Notes under the pieces: generated by a model
Told to the model about the DNA's origin: nothing
The model's database searches: none
The model's input: the letters and a program-made list of their open reading frames with translations, nothing else
Made by a program: the position numbers and the translations under genes
Shown: positions 11,509-22,183 of the stretch, one piece after another
How positions within the stretch are numbered: position 1 is the first letter of the stretch
Layout of the letters: the number at the start of each line of letters is the position of its first letter
Assembly (NCBI RefSeq): GCF_000003605.2
Contig: NW_003143222.1
Span: forward strand, 1-30,365
DNA length: 30,365 nt
Source of the DNA: Saccoglossus kowalevskii
Taxonomy: Eukaryota > Hemichordata > Enteropneusta > Harrimaniidae
Direction of reading: 5' to 3'

Positions 11509-12136
11509 ACCCCTATAGTGAAGTATAGCAGTTCCCGACAACAAAATTATATGCGCCACTATTTTGGTACCACCCCTATAGTGAAATAAAACAGTCCCCG
11601 ACAACAAAATTATATGTGCTACTATTTTAGTACCACCCCTATAGTGAAGTATAATAGGTCCCGACAACAAAATTGTATTTGCTACTATTTTGGTACCGTC
11701 ACTATAGTGAAGTATGGGAGTTCCCGACAACAAAATTATATGTGCTACTATTTTGGTACCATCACTATAGTGAAGTATAACAGTGCCGACAACTAAATTA
11801 TATGTGCTACTATTTTGGTACCATCCCAATAGTGAAGTATAGCAGTTCCCGCCAACAAAATTATATGTGCTACTATTTTGGTACCATCACTATAGTGAAG
11901 TATAACAGTCCCGACAACTAAATTATATGTGCTACTATTTTGGTACCACCCCTATAGTGAAGTATAGCAGTTCCCGCCAACAAAATTGTATGCGCCACTA
12001 TTTTGGTACCACCCCTATAGTGAAGTAAAACAGTCCCCGACAACAAAATTATATGAGCTACTATTTTAGTACCACCCCTATAGTGAAGTATAATAGGTCC
12101 CAACAACAAAATTGTATTTGCTACTATTTTGGTACC
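11509..12136 (+). repeat. 628-bp tandem duplication, copy 2
   Basis: Direct continuation of copy 1. The copies are head to tail with no extra bases, and the period breaks at 12,137, where a CATCCCTATATTGAAATATGG unit follows instead of CACCCCTATAGTG. The junction sits directly after a GGTACC, but any shared base in the monomer could be the true exchange point. Confidence 0.95.
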
Positions 12137-12594
12137 ATCCCTATATTGAAATATGGCAGTTCCTGACAACTAAATTATATGTGCTACTGTTTTGGTACCA
12201 TCCCTATAGTGAAGTATGGCAGTTCCTGGCAACTAAATTATATGTGCTACTATTTTGGTACCATCCCTATAGTGAAGTATGGCAGTTTCTGGCAACTAAA
12301 TTATATTTGCCACTATTTTGGTACCATCCCTATAGTGAAGTTAGCAGTTCCCGCCAACAAAATTATATGTGCTACTATTTTGGTACCACCCCTATAGTGA
12401 AGTATAACAGGTCCCAACAACAAAATTATATGTGCTACTATTTTGGTACCATCCCTATAGTGAAGTATGGCAGTTCCCGACAACTAAATTATATGTGCTA
12501 CTATTTTGGTACCACCCCTACAGTGAAGTATGGCAGTTCCCGACAACAAAATTATATGTGCTACTATTTTGGTACCATCCCTATAGTGAAGTAT
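11726..12594 (+). repeat. 1.9-kb-offset duplication, copy 2 (partner ~9,780-10,710)
   Basis: Right-hand copy. It overlaps the second 628-bp unit, so the larger duplication and the 628-bp duplication are nested events on the same material. Confidence 0.88.
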
Positions 12595-13158
12595 GGCAGT
12601 TCCGAACAACTAAGTTATATTTGCTACTATTTTATTTTGGTACCATCCCTATAGTGAAGTATGGCAGTTCCTGGCAACTAAATTATATGTGCTACTATTT
12701 TGGTACCATCCCTATAGTGAAGTATAACAGGTCCTGACAACAAAATTATATGTGCTACTATTTTGGTACCATCCCAATAGTGAAGTATAGCAGTTCCCGC
12801 CAATAAAATTGTATGTGCCACTATTTTGGTACCATCCCTATAGTGAAGTATAACAGGTCCCGACAACAAAATTATATGTGCTACTATTTTGGTACCATCA
12901 CTATAGTGAAGTTATGGCAGTTCCCGACAACAAAACTATATGTGCTACTATTTTGGTACCACCCCTATAGTGAAGTATAACAGTCTCCGACAACAAAATT
13001 ATATGTGCTACTATTTTGGTACCACCCCTATAGTGAAGTATAACAGGTCCCGACAACAAAATTAGATGTGCTGCTATTTTGGTACTATCCCTATAGTGAA
13101 GTATAACAGGTCCCGACAACAAAATTATATGTGCTACTATATTGGTACCATCCCAATA

Positions 13159-13217
13159 GTGAAGTATAGCAGTTCCCGCCAACAAAGTTGTATGTGCCAT
13201 TATGTACCACCCCTATA
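13159..13217 (+). repeat. 59-bp monomer variant #7
   Basis: Deletion form reading CCATTATGTACCACCCC, followed by a TTGAAG unit start and AACAGCCCCTGAC. Confidence 0.88.
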
Positions 13218-13342
13218 TTGAAGTATAACAGCCCCTGACAACAAAATTATATGTGCTACTATTTTGGTACCATCACTATAGTGAAGTATAACAGTGCCGA
13301 CAACTAAATTATATGTGCTACTATTTTGGTACCATCCCTATA

Positions 13343-13401
13343 GTGAAGTATGGCAGTTCCCGCCAACAAAGTTGTATGTGCCACTATGTACCACACCTAT
13401 A
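13343..13401 (+). repeat. 59-bp monomer variant #8
   Basis: Deletion form reading ACTATGTACCACACC, 184 bp after #7. It begins GTGAAGTATGGCAG rather than GTGAAGTATAGCAG, so it looks like a recombinant or mutated unit. Confidence 0.88.
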
Positions 13402-13969
13402 GTGAAGTATAACAGTCCCTGACACAAAATTATATGTGCTACTATTTTGGTACCATCACTATTAGTGAAGTATAACAGTGCCGCAACTAAATTATATGTG
13501 CTACTATTTTGGTACCATCCCTATTGTGAAGTATAGCAGGTCCCGACAACAAAATTATATGTGCTACTATTTTGGTACCATCCCTATAGTGAAGTTATGG
13601 CAGTTCCTGACAACTAAATTATATGTGCTACTATTTTGGTACCATCACTATAGTGAAGTATGACAGTCCTGACAACTAAATTATATGTGCTACTATTTTG
13701 GTACCATCACTATAGTGAAGTATAACAGTCCCTGACAACAAAATTATATGTGCTACTATTTTGGTACCACCCCTATAGTGAAGTATAACAGGTCCCGACA
13801 TCTAAATTATATGTGCTACTATTTTGGTACCATCCCTATAGTGAAGTATGGCAGTTCCCGACAAAAAAAATTATATGTGCTACTATTTTGGTACCATCCC
13901 TATAGTAAAGTATGGCAGTTCCTGGCAACAAAATTATATGTGCTACTATTTTGGTACCATCCCTATAGT

Positions 13970-14200
13970 GAAGTATATCAGTCCCCGACAACAAAATGAT
14001 ATGTGCCACTATTTTGGTACCATCCCTATAGTGAAGTATAACAGGTCCCGACAACAAAATTATATGTGCTACTATTTTAGGACCACCCCTATAGTGAAGT
14101 ATAACAGTCCCCGACAAGAAAACTATATGTGCTACTATTTTAGTACCACCCCAATAGTGGAGTATGGGAGTTCCCGACAACTAAATTATATGCGCTACTA
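13970..14200 (+). repeat. Marker block (TTTAGGACC type), copy 1
   Basis: Consecutive distinctive monomers: TATATCAGTCCCCGAC with AATGATATGTGCC, then AACAGGTCCCGAC ending TTTTAGGACCACC, then GACAAGAAAACTATATG ending TTTTAGTACC, then GGGAGTTCCCGAC with TATATGCGC. The same order recurs at about 20,020-20,180, 22,590-22,825, 24,290-24,525, 27,305-27,540 and 28,630-28,865. Related but less specialised versions lie near 4,960-5,180 and 25,740-25,905. Confidence 0.9.
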
Positions 14201-14345
14201 TTTTGGTACCATCCCTATAGTGAAGTATGGCAGTTCCGAACAACTAAGTTATATTTGCTACTATTTTGGTACCATCCCTATAGTGAAGTATGGCAGTTCC
14301 TGGCAACTGAATTATATGTCCTACTATTTTGGTACCATCCCTATA

Positions 14346-14723
14346 GTGAAGTATAACAGGTCCCGACAACAAAATTATATGAGCTACTATTTTGGTACCA
14401 TCCCAATAGTGAAGTATAGCAGTTCCCGCCAACAAAATTATATGTGCTACTATTTTGGTACCATCCCAATAGTGAAGTATAACAGGTCCCGGCAACTAAA
14501 TTATATGTGCTACTATTTTGGTACATTCCCTATAGTGAAGTATGGCAGTTCCGAACAACTAAGTTATATGTCCTACTATTTTGGTACCATCCCTATAGTG
14601 AAGTATAACAGGTCCCGACAACAAAATTATATGAGCTACTATTTTGGTACCATCCCAATAGTGAAGTATAGCAGTTCCCGCCAACAAAATTATATGTGCT
14701 ACTATTTTGGTACCATCCCAATA
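14346..14723 (+). repeat. 252-bp tetramer higher-order repeat, 1.5 copies
   Basis: One full tetramer (14,346-14,597) of four 63-bp units: TATGAGC unit, CGCCAAC unit, CCCGGCAAC unit ending GGTACATTCCC, and CCGAACAACTAAG unit with TATGTCC. The first two units then recur (14,598-14,723). The full unit is identical in my reading to both full units at 18,435-18,938. Confidence 0.93.
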
Positions 14724-15689
14724 GTGAAGTATAACAGGTCCTGGCAACTGAATTATATGTGCTACTATTTTGGTACCATCACCATAGTGAAGTATAACAG
14801 TCCCCGACAACAAAATTATGTGTGCCACTATTTTGGTACCATTCCTATAGTGAAGTAAAGCAGTTCCAGACAACACAATTATATGTGCCACTATTTTGGT
14901 ACCATCCCTATAGTGAAGTATGGCAGTTCCGAACAACTAAGGTATATGTGCTACTATTTTGGTACCATCCCTATAGTGAAGTATAACAGTTCCAGACAAC
15001 TAAATTATATGTGCTACTATTTTGGTACCATCCCTATAGTGAAGTATAACAGTTCCCGACAACTAAATTATATGTGCTACTATTTTGGTACCATCCCTAT
15101 TGTGAAGTATAACAGGTCCCGACAACAAAATTATATGTGCTACTATTTTGGTACCATCCCTATAGTGAAGTTATGGCAGTTCCTGACAACTAAATTATAT
15201 GTGCTACTATTTTGGTGCCATCACTATAGTGAAGTAAAGCAGTTCCCGACAACAAAATTATATGTGCTACTATTTTGGTACCATCCCTATAATGAAGTAT
15301 GGCAGTTCCCAACAACTAAATTATATGTGCTACTATTTTGGTACCATTCCTATAGTGAAGTATAACAGTTCCCGACAACTAAATTACTTGTGCTACTATT
15401 TTGGTACCATCCCTATAGTGAAGTATAACAGGTCCCGACAACAAAATTGTATGTGCTACTATTTTGGTACCATCCCTATAGTGAAGTATAACAGGTCCCG
15501 ACAACAAAATTATATGTGCTACTATTTTGGTACCATCCCTATAGTGAAGTATGGCAGTTCCGAACAACTAAGTTATATGTGCTACTATTTTGGTACCATC
15601 ACCATAGTGATGTATAACAGGTCCCGACAACAAAATTATATGTGCTACTATTTTGGTACCATCACTATAGTGAAGTATAACAGTCCCGA

Positions 15690-16664
15690 CAACTAAATTA
15701 TATGTGCTCCCATTTTGGTACCATCACTATAGTGAAGTATAACAGTCCCGACAACTAAATTATATGTGCTCCTATTTTGGTACCATCACTATAGTGAAGT
15801 ATAACAGTCCCGACAACTAAATTATATGTGCTACTATTTTGGTACCATCACTATAGTGAAGTCTAACAGTCCCTGACAACAACATTATATGTGCTACTAT
15901 TTTGGTACCATCACTATAGTGAAGTATAACAGTCCCGACAACTAAATTATATGTGCTCCTATTTTGGTACCATCACTATAGTGAAGTATAACAGTCCCGA
16001 CAACTAAATTATATGTGCTACTATTTTGGTACCATCACTATAGTGAAGTATAACAGTCCCTGACAACAAAATTATATGTGCTACTATTTTGGTACCACCC
16101 CTATAGTGAAGTATAACAGGTCCCGACAACAAAATTATATGTGCTACTATTTTGGTACCATCACTATAGTGAAGTATAACAGTCCCGACAACTAAATTAT
16201 ATGTGCTCCTGTTTTGGTACCATCACTATAGTGAAGTATAACAGTCCCGACAACTAAATTATATGTGCTACTATTTTGGTACCATCACTATAGTGAAGTC
16301 TAACAGTCCCTGACAGCAACATTATATGTGCTACTATTTTGGTACCATCACTAAAGTGAAGTATAACAGGTCCCGACAACAAAATTATATGTGCTACTGT
16401 TTTGGTACCATCACTATAGTGAAGTATAACAGTCCCGACAACTAAATTATAAGTGCTCCTATTTTGGTACCATCACTATAGTGAAGTATAACAGTCCCGA
16501 CAACTAAATTATATGTGCTACTATTTTGGTACCATCACTATAGTGAAGTATAACAGTCCCTGACAAGAAAATTATATGTGCTACTATTTTGGTACCACCC
16601 CTATAGTGAAGTATAACAGGTCCCGACAACTAAATTATATGTGCTCCTATTTTGGTACCATCCC
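15690..16664 (+). repeat. Array segment H: third 62-bp-rich island
   Basis: Run of AACAGTCCCGAC 62-bp units with TGCTCC forms, framed by 63-bp runs on both sides. Markers include GTCTAACAG (15,862 and 16,299), TCACTAAAGTG (16,349) and TTATAAGTGC (16,447). No gene is visible. Confidence 0.85.
15885..16664 (+). repeat. 780-bp near-identical distal copy (partner 24,762-25,541)
   Basis: Aligned without gaps at offset 8,877. I find a single difference in the 780 bp (TGACAAGAAAATT here, TGACAACAAAATT at the partner). All rare markers are shared, including GTCTAACAG, CAGCAACATT, CACTAAAGTG, CTACTGTTTTGG and TTATAAGTGC. Confidence 0.95.
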
Positions 16665-18434
16665 AATAGTGAAGTATAACAGGTCCCGACAACTAAATTA
16701 TATGTGCTACTATTTTGGTACCATCCCTATAGTGAAGTATGGCAGTTCTGAACAACTAAGTAATATTTGCTACTATTTTGGTACCATCCCTATAGTGAAG
16801 TATGGCAGTTCCTGGCAACTGAATTATATGTGCTACTATTTTGGTACCATCCCTATAGTGAAGTATAACAGGTCCCGACAACAACATTATATGAGCTACT
16901 ATTTTGGTACCATCCCAATAGTGAAGTATAGCAGTTCCCGCCAACAAAATTATATGTGCTACTATTTTGGTACCATCCCAATAGTGAAGTATAACAGGTC
17001 CCGACAACTAAATTATATGTGCTACTATTTTTGTACCATCCCTATAGTGAAGTATGGCTGTTCCGAACAACTAAGTTATATTTGCTACCATTTTGGTACC
17101 ATCCCTGTAGTGAAGTATGGCAGTTCCTGGCAACTGAATTATATGTGCTACTATTTTGGTACCATCACCATAGTGAAGTATAACAGGTCCCGACAACAAA
17201 ATTATATGTGCTACTATTCTGGTACCATCCCAATAGTGAAGTATAGCAGTTCCCGCCAACAAAATTGTATTTGCCACTATTTTGGTACCATCCCTATAGT
17301 GAAGTATAACAGTCCCCGACAACACAATTATATGTGCTACTATTTTGGTACCATTCCTATAGTGAAGTAAAGCAGTTGCAGACAACACAATTATATACGC
17401 CACTATTTTGGTACCATCCCTATAGTGAAGTATGGCAGTTCTGAACAACTAAGGTATATGTGCTACTATTTTGGTACCATCCCTATAGTGAAGTATAACA
17501 GTTCCCGACAACTAAATTATATGTGCTACTATTTTGGTACCATCCCTATTGTGAAGTATAACAGGTCCCGACAACAAAATTATATGTGCTACTATTTTGG
17601 TACCATCCCTATAGTGAAGTTATGGCAGTTCATGACAACTAAATTATATATGCTACTATTTTGGTACCATCACTATAGTGAAGTAAAGCAGTTCCCGACA
17701 ACAAAATTATATGTGCTACTATTTTGGTACCATCCCTATAATGAAGTATGGCAGTTCCCAACAACTAAATTATATGTGCCACTATTTTGGTACCATTCCT
17801 ATAGTGAAGTGAAGCAGTTCCAGACAACACAATTATATGTGCCACTATTTTGGTACCATCCCTATAGTGAAGTGTGGAAGTTCCGAACAACTAAGTTATA
17901 TGTGCTACTATTTTGGTACCATCTCTATAGTGAAGTATAACAGTTCCAGATAACTAAATTATTATGTGCTACTATTTTGGGTACCATCCCTATAGTGAAG
18001 TATGGCAGTTCCGAACAACTAAGTTATATTTGCTACCATTTTGGTACCATCCCTGTAGTGAAGTATGGCAGTTCCTGGCAACTGAATTATATGTGCTACT
18101 ATTTTGGTACCATCACCATAGTGAAGTATAACAGGTCCCGACAACAAAATTATATGTGCTACTATTTTGGTACCATCCCTATAGTGAAGTATGGCAGTTC
18201 CTGGCAACTGAATTATATGTCCTACTATTTTGGTAACATCCCTATAGTGAAGTATAACAGGTCCCGACAACAAAATTATATGAGCTACTATTTTGGTACC
18301 ATCCCAATAGTGAAGTATAACATGTCCCGACAACTAAATTATATGTGCTACTATTTTGGTACCATCCCTATAGTGAAGTATGGCAGTTCCGAACAACTAT
18401 GTTATATTTGCTACTATTTTGGTACATCACCATA
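16665..18434 (+). repeat. Array segment I-1: 63-bp monomers
   Basis: 63-bp monomers holding the 1.0-kb copy above and its continuation to 17,940 (shared with 20,800-21,282 minus one unit). A unit near 17,941-17,985 is irregular (CCAGATAACTAAATTATTATG and TTTTGGGTACC, each shifting phase). Confidence 0.82.
16715..17730 (+). repeat. 1.0-kb segmental copy, member 1 (also ~25,906-26,921; partial 20,389-21,070)
   Basis: At offset 9,191-9,192 to 25,906-26,921 and 3,405 to 20,389 onward, with shared rare forms: ATTTTTGTACC, GGCTGTTCCGAAC or GGCTCTTCCGAAC, CCCTGTAGTG, AATTGTATTTGCC, CAACACAATTATAT, GTTCTGAACAACTAAGGTA, CCCTATTGTGAAG and GAAGTTATGGCAG. The copy at 20.9 kb lacks the CCCTATTGTG unit. 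Confidence 0.9.
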
Positions 18435-19064
18435 GTGAAGTATAACAGGTCCCGACAACAAAATTATATGAGCTACTATTTTGGTACCATCCCAATAGTG
18501 AAGTATAGCAGTTCCCGCCAACAAAATTATATGTGCTACTATTTTGGTACCATCCCAATAGTGAAGTATAACAGGTCCCGGCAACTAAATTATATGTGCT
18601 ACTATTTTGGTACATTCCCTATAGTGAAGTATGGCAGTTCCGAACAACTAAGTTATATGTCCTACTATTTTGGTACCATCCCTATAGTGAAGTATAACAG
18701 GTCCCGACAACAAAATTATATGAGCTACTATTTTGGTACCATCCCAATAGTGAAGTATAGCAGTTCCCGCCAACAAAATTATATGTGCTACTATTTTGGT
18801 ACCATCCCAATAGTGAAGTATAACAGGTCCCGGCAACTAAATTATATGTGCTACTATTTTGGTACATTCCCTATAGTGAAGTATGGCAGTTCCGAACAAC
18901 TAAGTTATATGTCCTACTATTTTGGTACCATCCCTATAGTGAAGTATAACAGGTCCCGACAACAAAATTATATGAGCTACTATTTTGGTACCATCCCAAT
19001 AGTGAAGTATAGCAGTTCCCGCCAACAAAATTATATGTGCTACTATTTTGGTACCATCCCAATA
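18435..19064 (+). repeat. 252-bp tetramer higher-order repeat, 2.5 copies
   Basis: Full units at 18,435-18,686 and 18,687-18,938 are identical to each other in my comparison. A half unit (two monomers) follows to 19,064. The marker TATGAGC lies at 18,469, 18,721 and 18,973, exactly 252 bp apart. Relative to 14,346-14,723, one extra tetramer is present. Confidence 0.95.
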
Positions 19065-20180
19065 GTGAAGTATAACAGGTCCTGGCAACTGAATTATATG
19101 TGCTACTATTTTGGTACCATCACCATAGTGAAGTATAACAGGTCCCGACAACAAAATTATATGTGCTACTCTTTTGGTACCATTCCAATAGTGAAGTATA
19201 GCAGTTCCCGCCAACAAAATTGTATTTGCCACTATTTTGGTACCATCCCTATAGTGAAGTATAACAGTCCCCGACAACAAAATTATGTGTGCCACTATTT
19301 TGGTACCATTCCTATAGTGAAGTAAAGCAGTTCCAGACAACACAATTATATGTGCCACTATTTTGGTACCATCCCTATAGTGAAGTATGGCAGTTCCGAA
19401 CAACTAAGGTATATGTGCTACTATTTTGGTACCATCCCTATAGTGAAGTATAACAGTTCCAGACAACTAAATTATATGTGCTACTATTTTGGTACCATCC
19501 CTATAGTGAAGTATAACAGTTCCCGACAACTAAATTATATGTGCTACTATTTTGGTACCATCCCTATTGTGAAGTATAACAGGTCCCGACAACAAAATTA
19601 TATGTGCTACTATTTTGGTACCATCCCTATAGTGAAGTTATGGCAGTTCCTGACAACTAAATTATATGTGCTACTATTTTGGTACCATCACTATAGTGAA
19701 GTATGACAGTCCTGACAACTAAATTATATGTGCTACTATTTTGGTACCATCACTATAGTGAAGTATAACAGTCCCTGACAACAAAATTATATGTGCTACT
19801 ATTTTGGTACCACCCCTATAGTGAAGTATAACAGGTCCCGACATCTAAATTATATGTGCTACTATTTTGGTACCATCCCTATAGTGAAGTATGGCAGTTC
19901 CCGACAAAAAAAATTATATGTGCTACTATTTTGGTACCATCCCTATAGTAAAGTATGGCAGTTCCTGGCAACAAAATTATATGTGCTACTATTTTGGTAC
20001 CATCCCTATAGTGAAGTATAACAGGTCCCGACAACAAAATTATATGTGCTACTATTTTAGGACCACCCCTATAGTGAAGTATAACAGTCCCCGACAAGAA
20101 AACTATATGTGCTACTATTTTAGTACCACCCCAATAGTGGAGTATGGGAGTTCCCGACAACTAAATTATATGCGCTACTA
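19065..20180 (+). repeat. Composite segment joining two copies (offset 4,467 then 6,043)
   Basis: The interval about 19,260-19,690 matches about 14,793-15,223 at offset 4,467. From about 19,580 to about 20,020 the sequence matches about 13,537-13,977 at offset 6,043. The switch lies inside monomers common to both (GAAGTTATGGCAGTTCCTG). After loss of the ATCAGTCCCC unit the offset is 5,980. Confidence 0.88.
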
Positions 20181-22183
20181 TTTTGGTACCATCCCTATAG
20201 TGAAGTATGGCAGTTCCGAACAACTAAGTTATATTTGCTACTATTTTGGTACCATCCCTATAGTGAAGTATGGCAGTTCCTGGCAACTGAATTATATGTG
20301 CTACTATTTTGGTACCATCCCTATAGTGAAGTATAACAGGTCCCGACAACAAAATTATATGAGCTACTATTTTGGTACCATCCCAATAGTGAAGTATAAC
20401 ACGTCCCGACAACTAAATTATATGTGCTACTATTTTTGTACCATCCCTATAGTGAAGTATGGCTGTTCCGAACAACTAAGTTATATTTGCTACCATTTTG
20501 GTACCATCCCTGTAGTGAAGTATGGCAGTTCCTGGCAACTGAATTATATGTGCTACTATTTTGGTACCATCACCATAGTGAAGTATAACAGGTCCCGACA
20601 ACAAAATTATATGTGCTACTATTTTGGTACCATCCCAATAGTGAAGTATAGCAGTTCCCGCCAACAAAATTGTATTTGCCACTATTTTGGTACCATCCCT
20701 ATAGTGAAGTATAACAGTCCCCGACAACACAATTATATGTGCTACTATTTTGGTACCATTCCTATAGTGAAGTAAAGCAGTTCCAGACAACACAATTATA
20801 TGCGCCACTATTTTGGTACCATCCCTATAGTGAAGTATGGCAGTTCTGAACAACTAAGGTATATGTGCTACTATTTTGGTACCATCCCTATAGTGAAGTA
20901 TAACAGTTCCCGACAACTAAATTATATGTGCTACTATTTTGGTACCATCCCTATAGTGAAGTTATGGCAGTTCCGGACAACTAAATTATATGTGCTACTA
21001 TTTTGGTACCATCACTATAGTGAAGTAAAGCAGTTCCCGACAACAAAATTATATGTGCTACTATTTTGGTACCATCCCTATAATGAAGTATGGCAGTTCC
21101 CAACAACTAAATTATATGTGCCACTATTTTGGTACCATTCCTATAGTGAAGTAAAGCAGTTCCAGACAACACAATTATATGTGCCACTATTTTGGTACCA
21201 TCCCTATAGTGAAGTATGGAAGTTCCGAACAACTAAGTTATATGTGCTACTATTTTGGTACCATCCCTATAGTGAAGTATAACAGTTCCAGACAACTAAA
21301 TTATATGTGCTACTATTTTGGTACCATCCCTATAGTGAAATATGGCAGTTCCTGGCAACTAAATTATATGTGCTACTATTTTGGTGCCATCCCTATAGTG
21401 AAGTATGGGAGTTCCTCACAACTAAATTATATGTGCTACTATTTTGGTACCATCCCTATAGTGAAATATGGCAGTTCCTGGCAACTAAATTATATGTGCT
21501 ACTATTTTGGTACCATCACTATAGTGAAGTATGGCAGTTCCTTACAACTAAATTATATGTGCTACTATTTTGGTACCATCACTATAGTGAAGTATAACTG
21601 TCCCGACAACTAAATTATATGTGCTACTATTTTGGTACCATCCCTATAGTGAAGTATGGCAGTTCCTGGCAACTAAATTATATTTCCCACTATTTTTGTA
21701 CCATCCCTATAGTGAAGTATGGCAGTTCCCGACAAAAAAATTATATGTGCTACTATTTTGGCACCATCCCTATAGTGAAGTATAGCAGATCCCGCCAACA
21801 AAATTATATGTGCTACTATTTTGGTACCATCACTATAGTGAAGTATAACAGTCCCGACAACTAAATTATAAGTGCTACTATTTTGGTACCACCCCTATAG
21901 TGAAGTATAACAGTCCCCGACAACAAAATTATATGTGCTACTATTTTGGTACCATCCCTATAGTGAAGTATAGCAGTTCCCGCCAACAAAATTATATGTA
22001 CTACTATTTTGGTACCATCCCTATAGTGAATTAAAGCAGTTCCCGCCAACAAAATTATATGTGCTACTATTTTGGTACCACCCCTACAGTGAAGTACGTC
22101 AGTTCCCGACAAAAAAATTATATGTGCTACTATTTTGGTACCATCACTATAGTGAAGTATAACTGTCCCGACAACTAAATTAT
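20181..22183 (+). repeat. Array segment I-2: 63-bp monomers
   Basis: The first part (to about 20,385) continues the 14.2-kb copy. From about 20,389 to 21,282 it follows 16,984-17,940. At 21,330-21,480 the GTGAAATATGGCAG unit recurs 126 bp apart (a two-monomer period). No gene is visible. Confidence 0.83.

Larger units (their letters stand above)
12595..13700 (+). repeat. Array segment F: patchwork of earlier segments
   Basis: The interval about 12,655-13,020 follows about 6,582-6,945 (offset 6,073). The interval about 12,962-13,347 follows about 493-878 (offset 12,469; shared rare TGTGCTGCTATTTTGGTAC). It contains deletion units #7 and #8. A unit at about 12,582-12,650 is 68 bp because ATTTT is doubled (TACTATTTTATTTTGG). 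Small indels cluster at 13,420-13,485. Confidence 0.82.
13700..15690 (+). repeat. Array segment G: long run of 63-bp monomers
   Basis: About 30 successive monomers, nearly all 63 bp, which is why the longest open frame in the window (336 codons, 13,848-14,858) lies here. It contains the ATCAGTCCCC / TTTAGGACC / CAAGAAAACTATATG block (13,970-14,200) and a 252-bp tetramer. Confidence 0.85.

Noticed and set aside
13848-14858. 336-codon open frame as a protein-coding gene of 21-residue repeats
   Set aside because: It is the satellite read in one frame. Other frames, including the minus strand, are open over much of the same interval for the same arithmetic reason, it starts and stops at ordinary monomer variants, and there is no non-repeat terminal domain.
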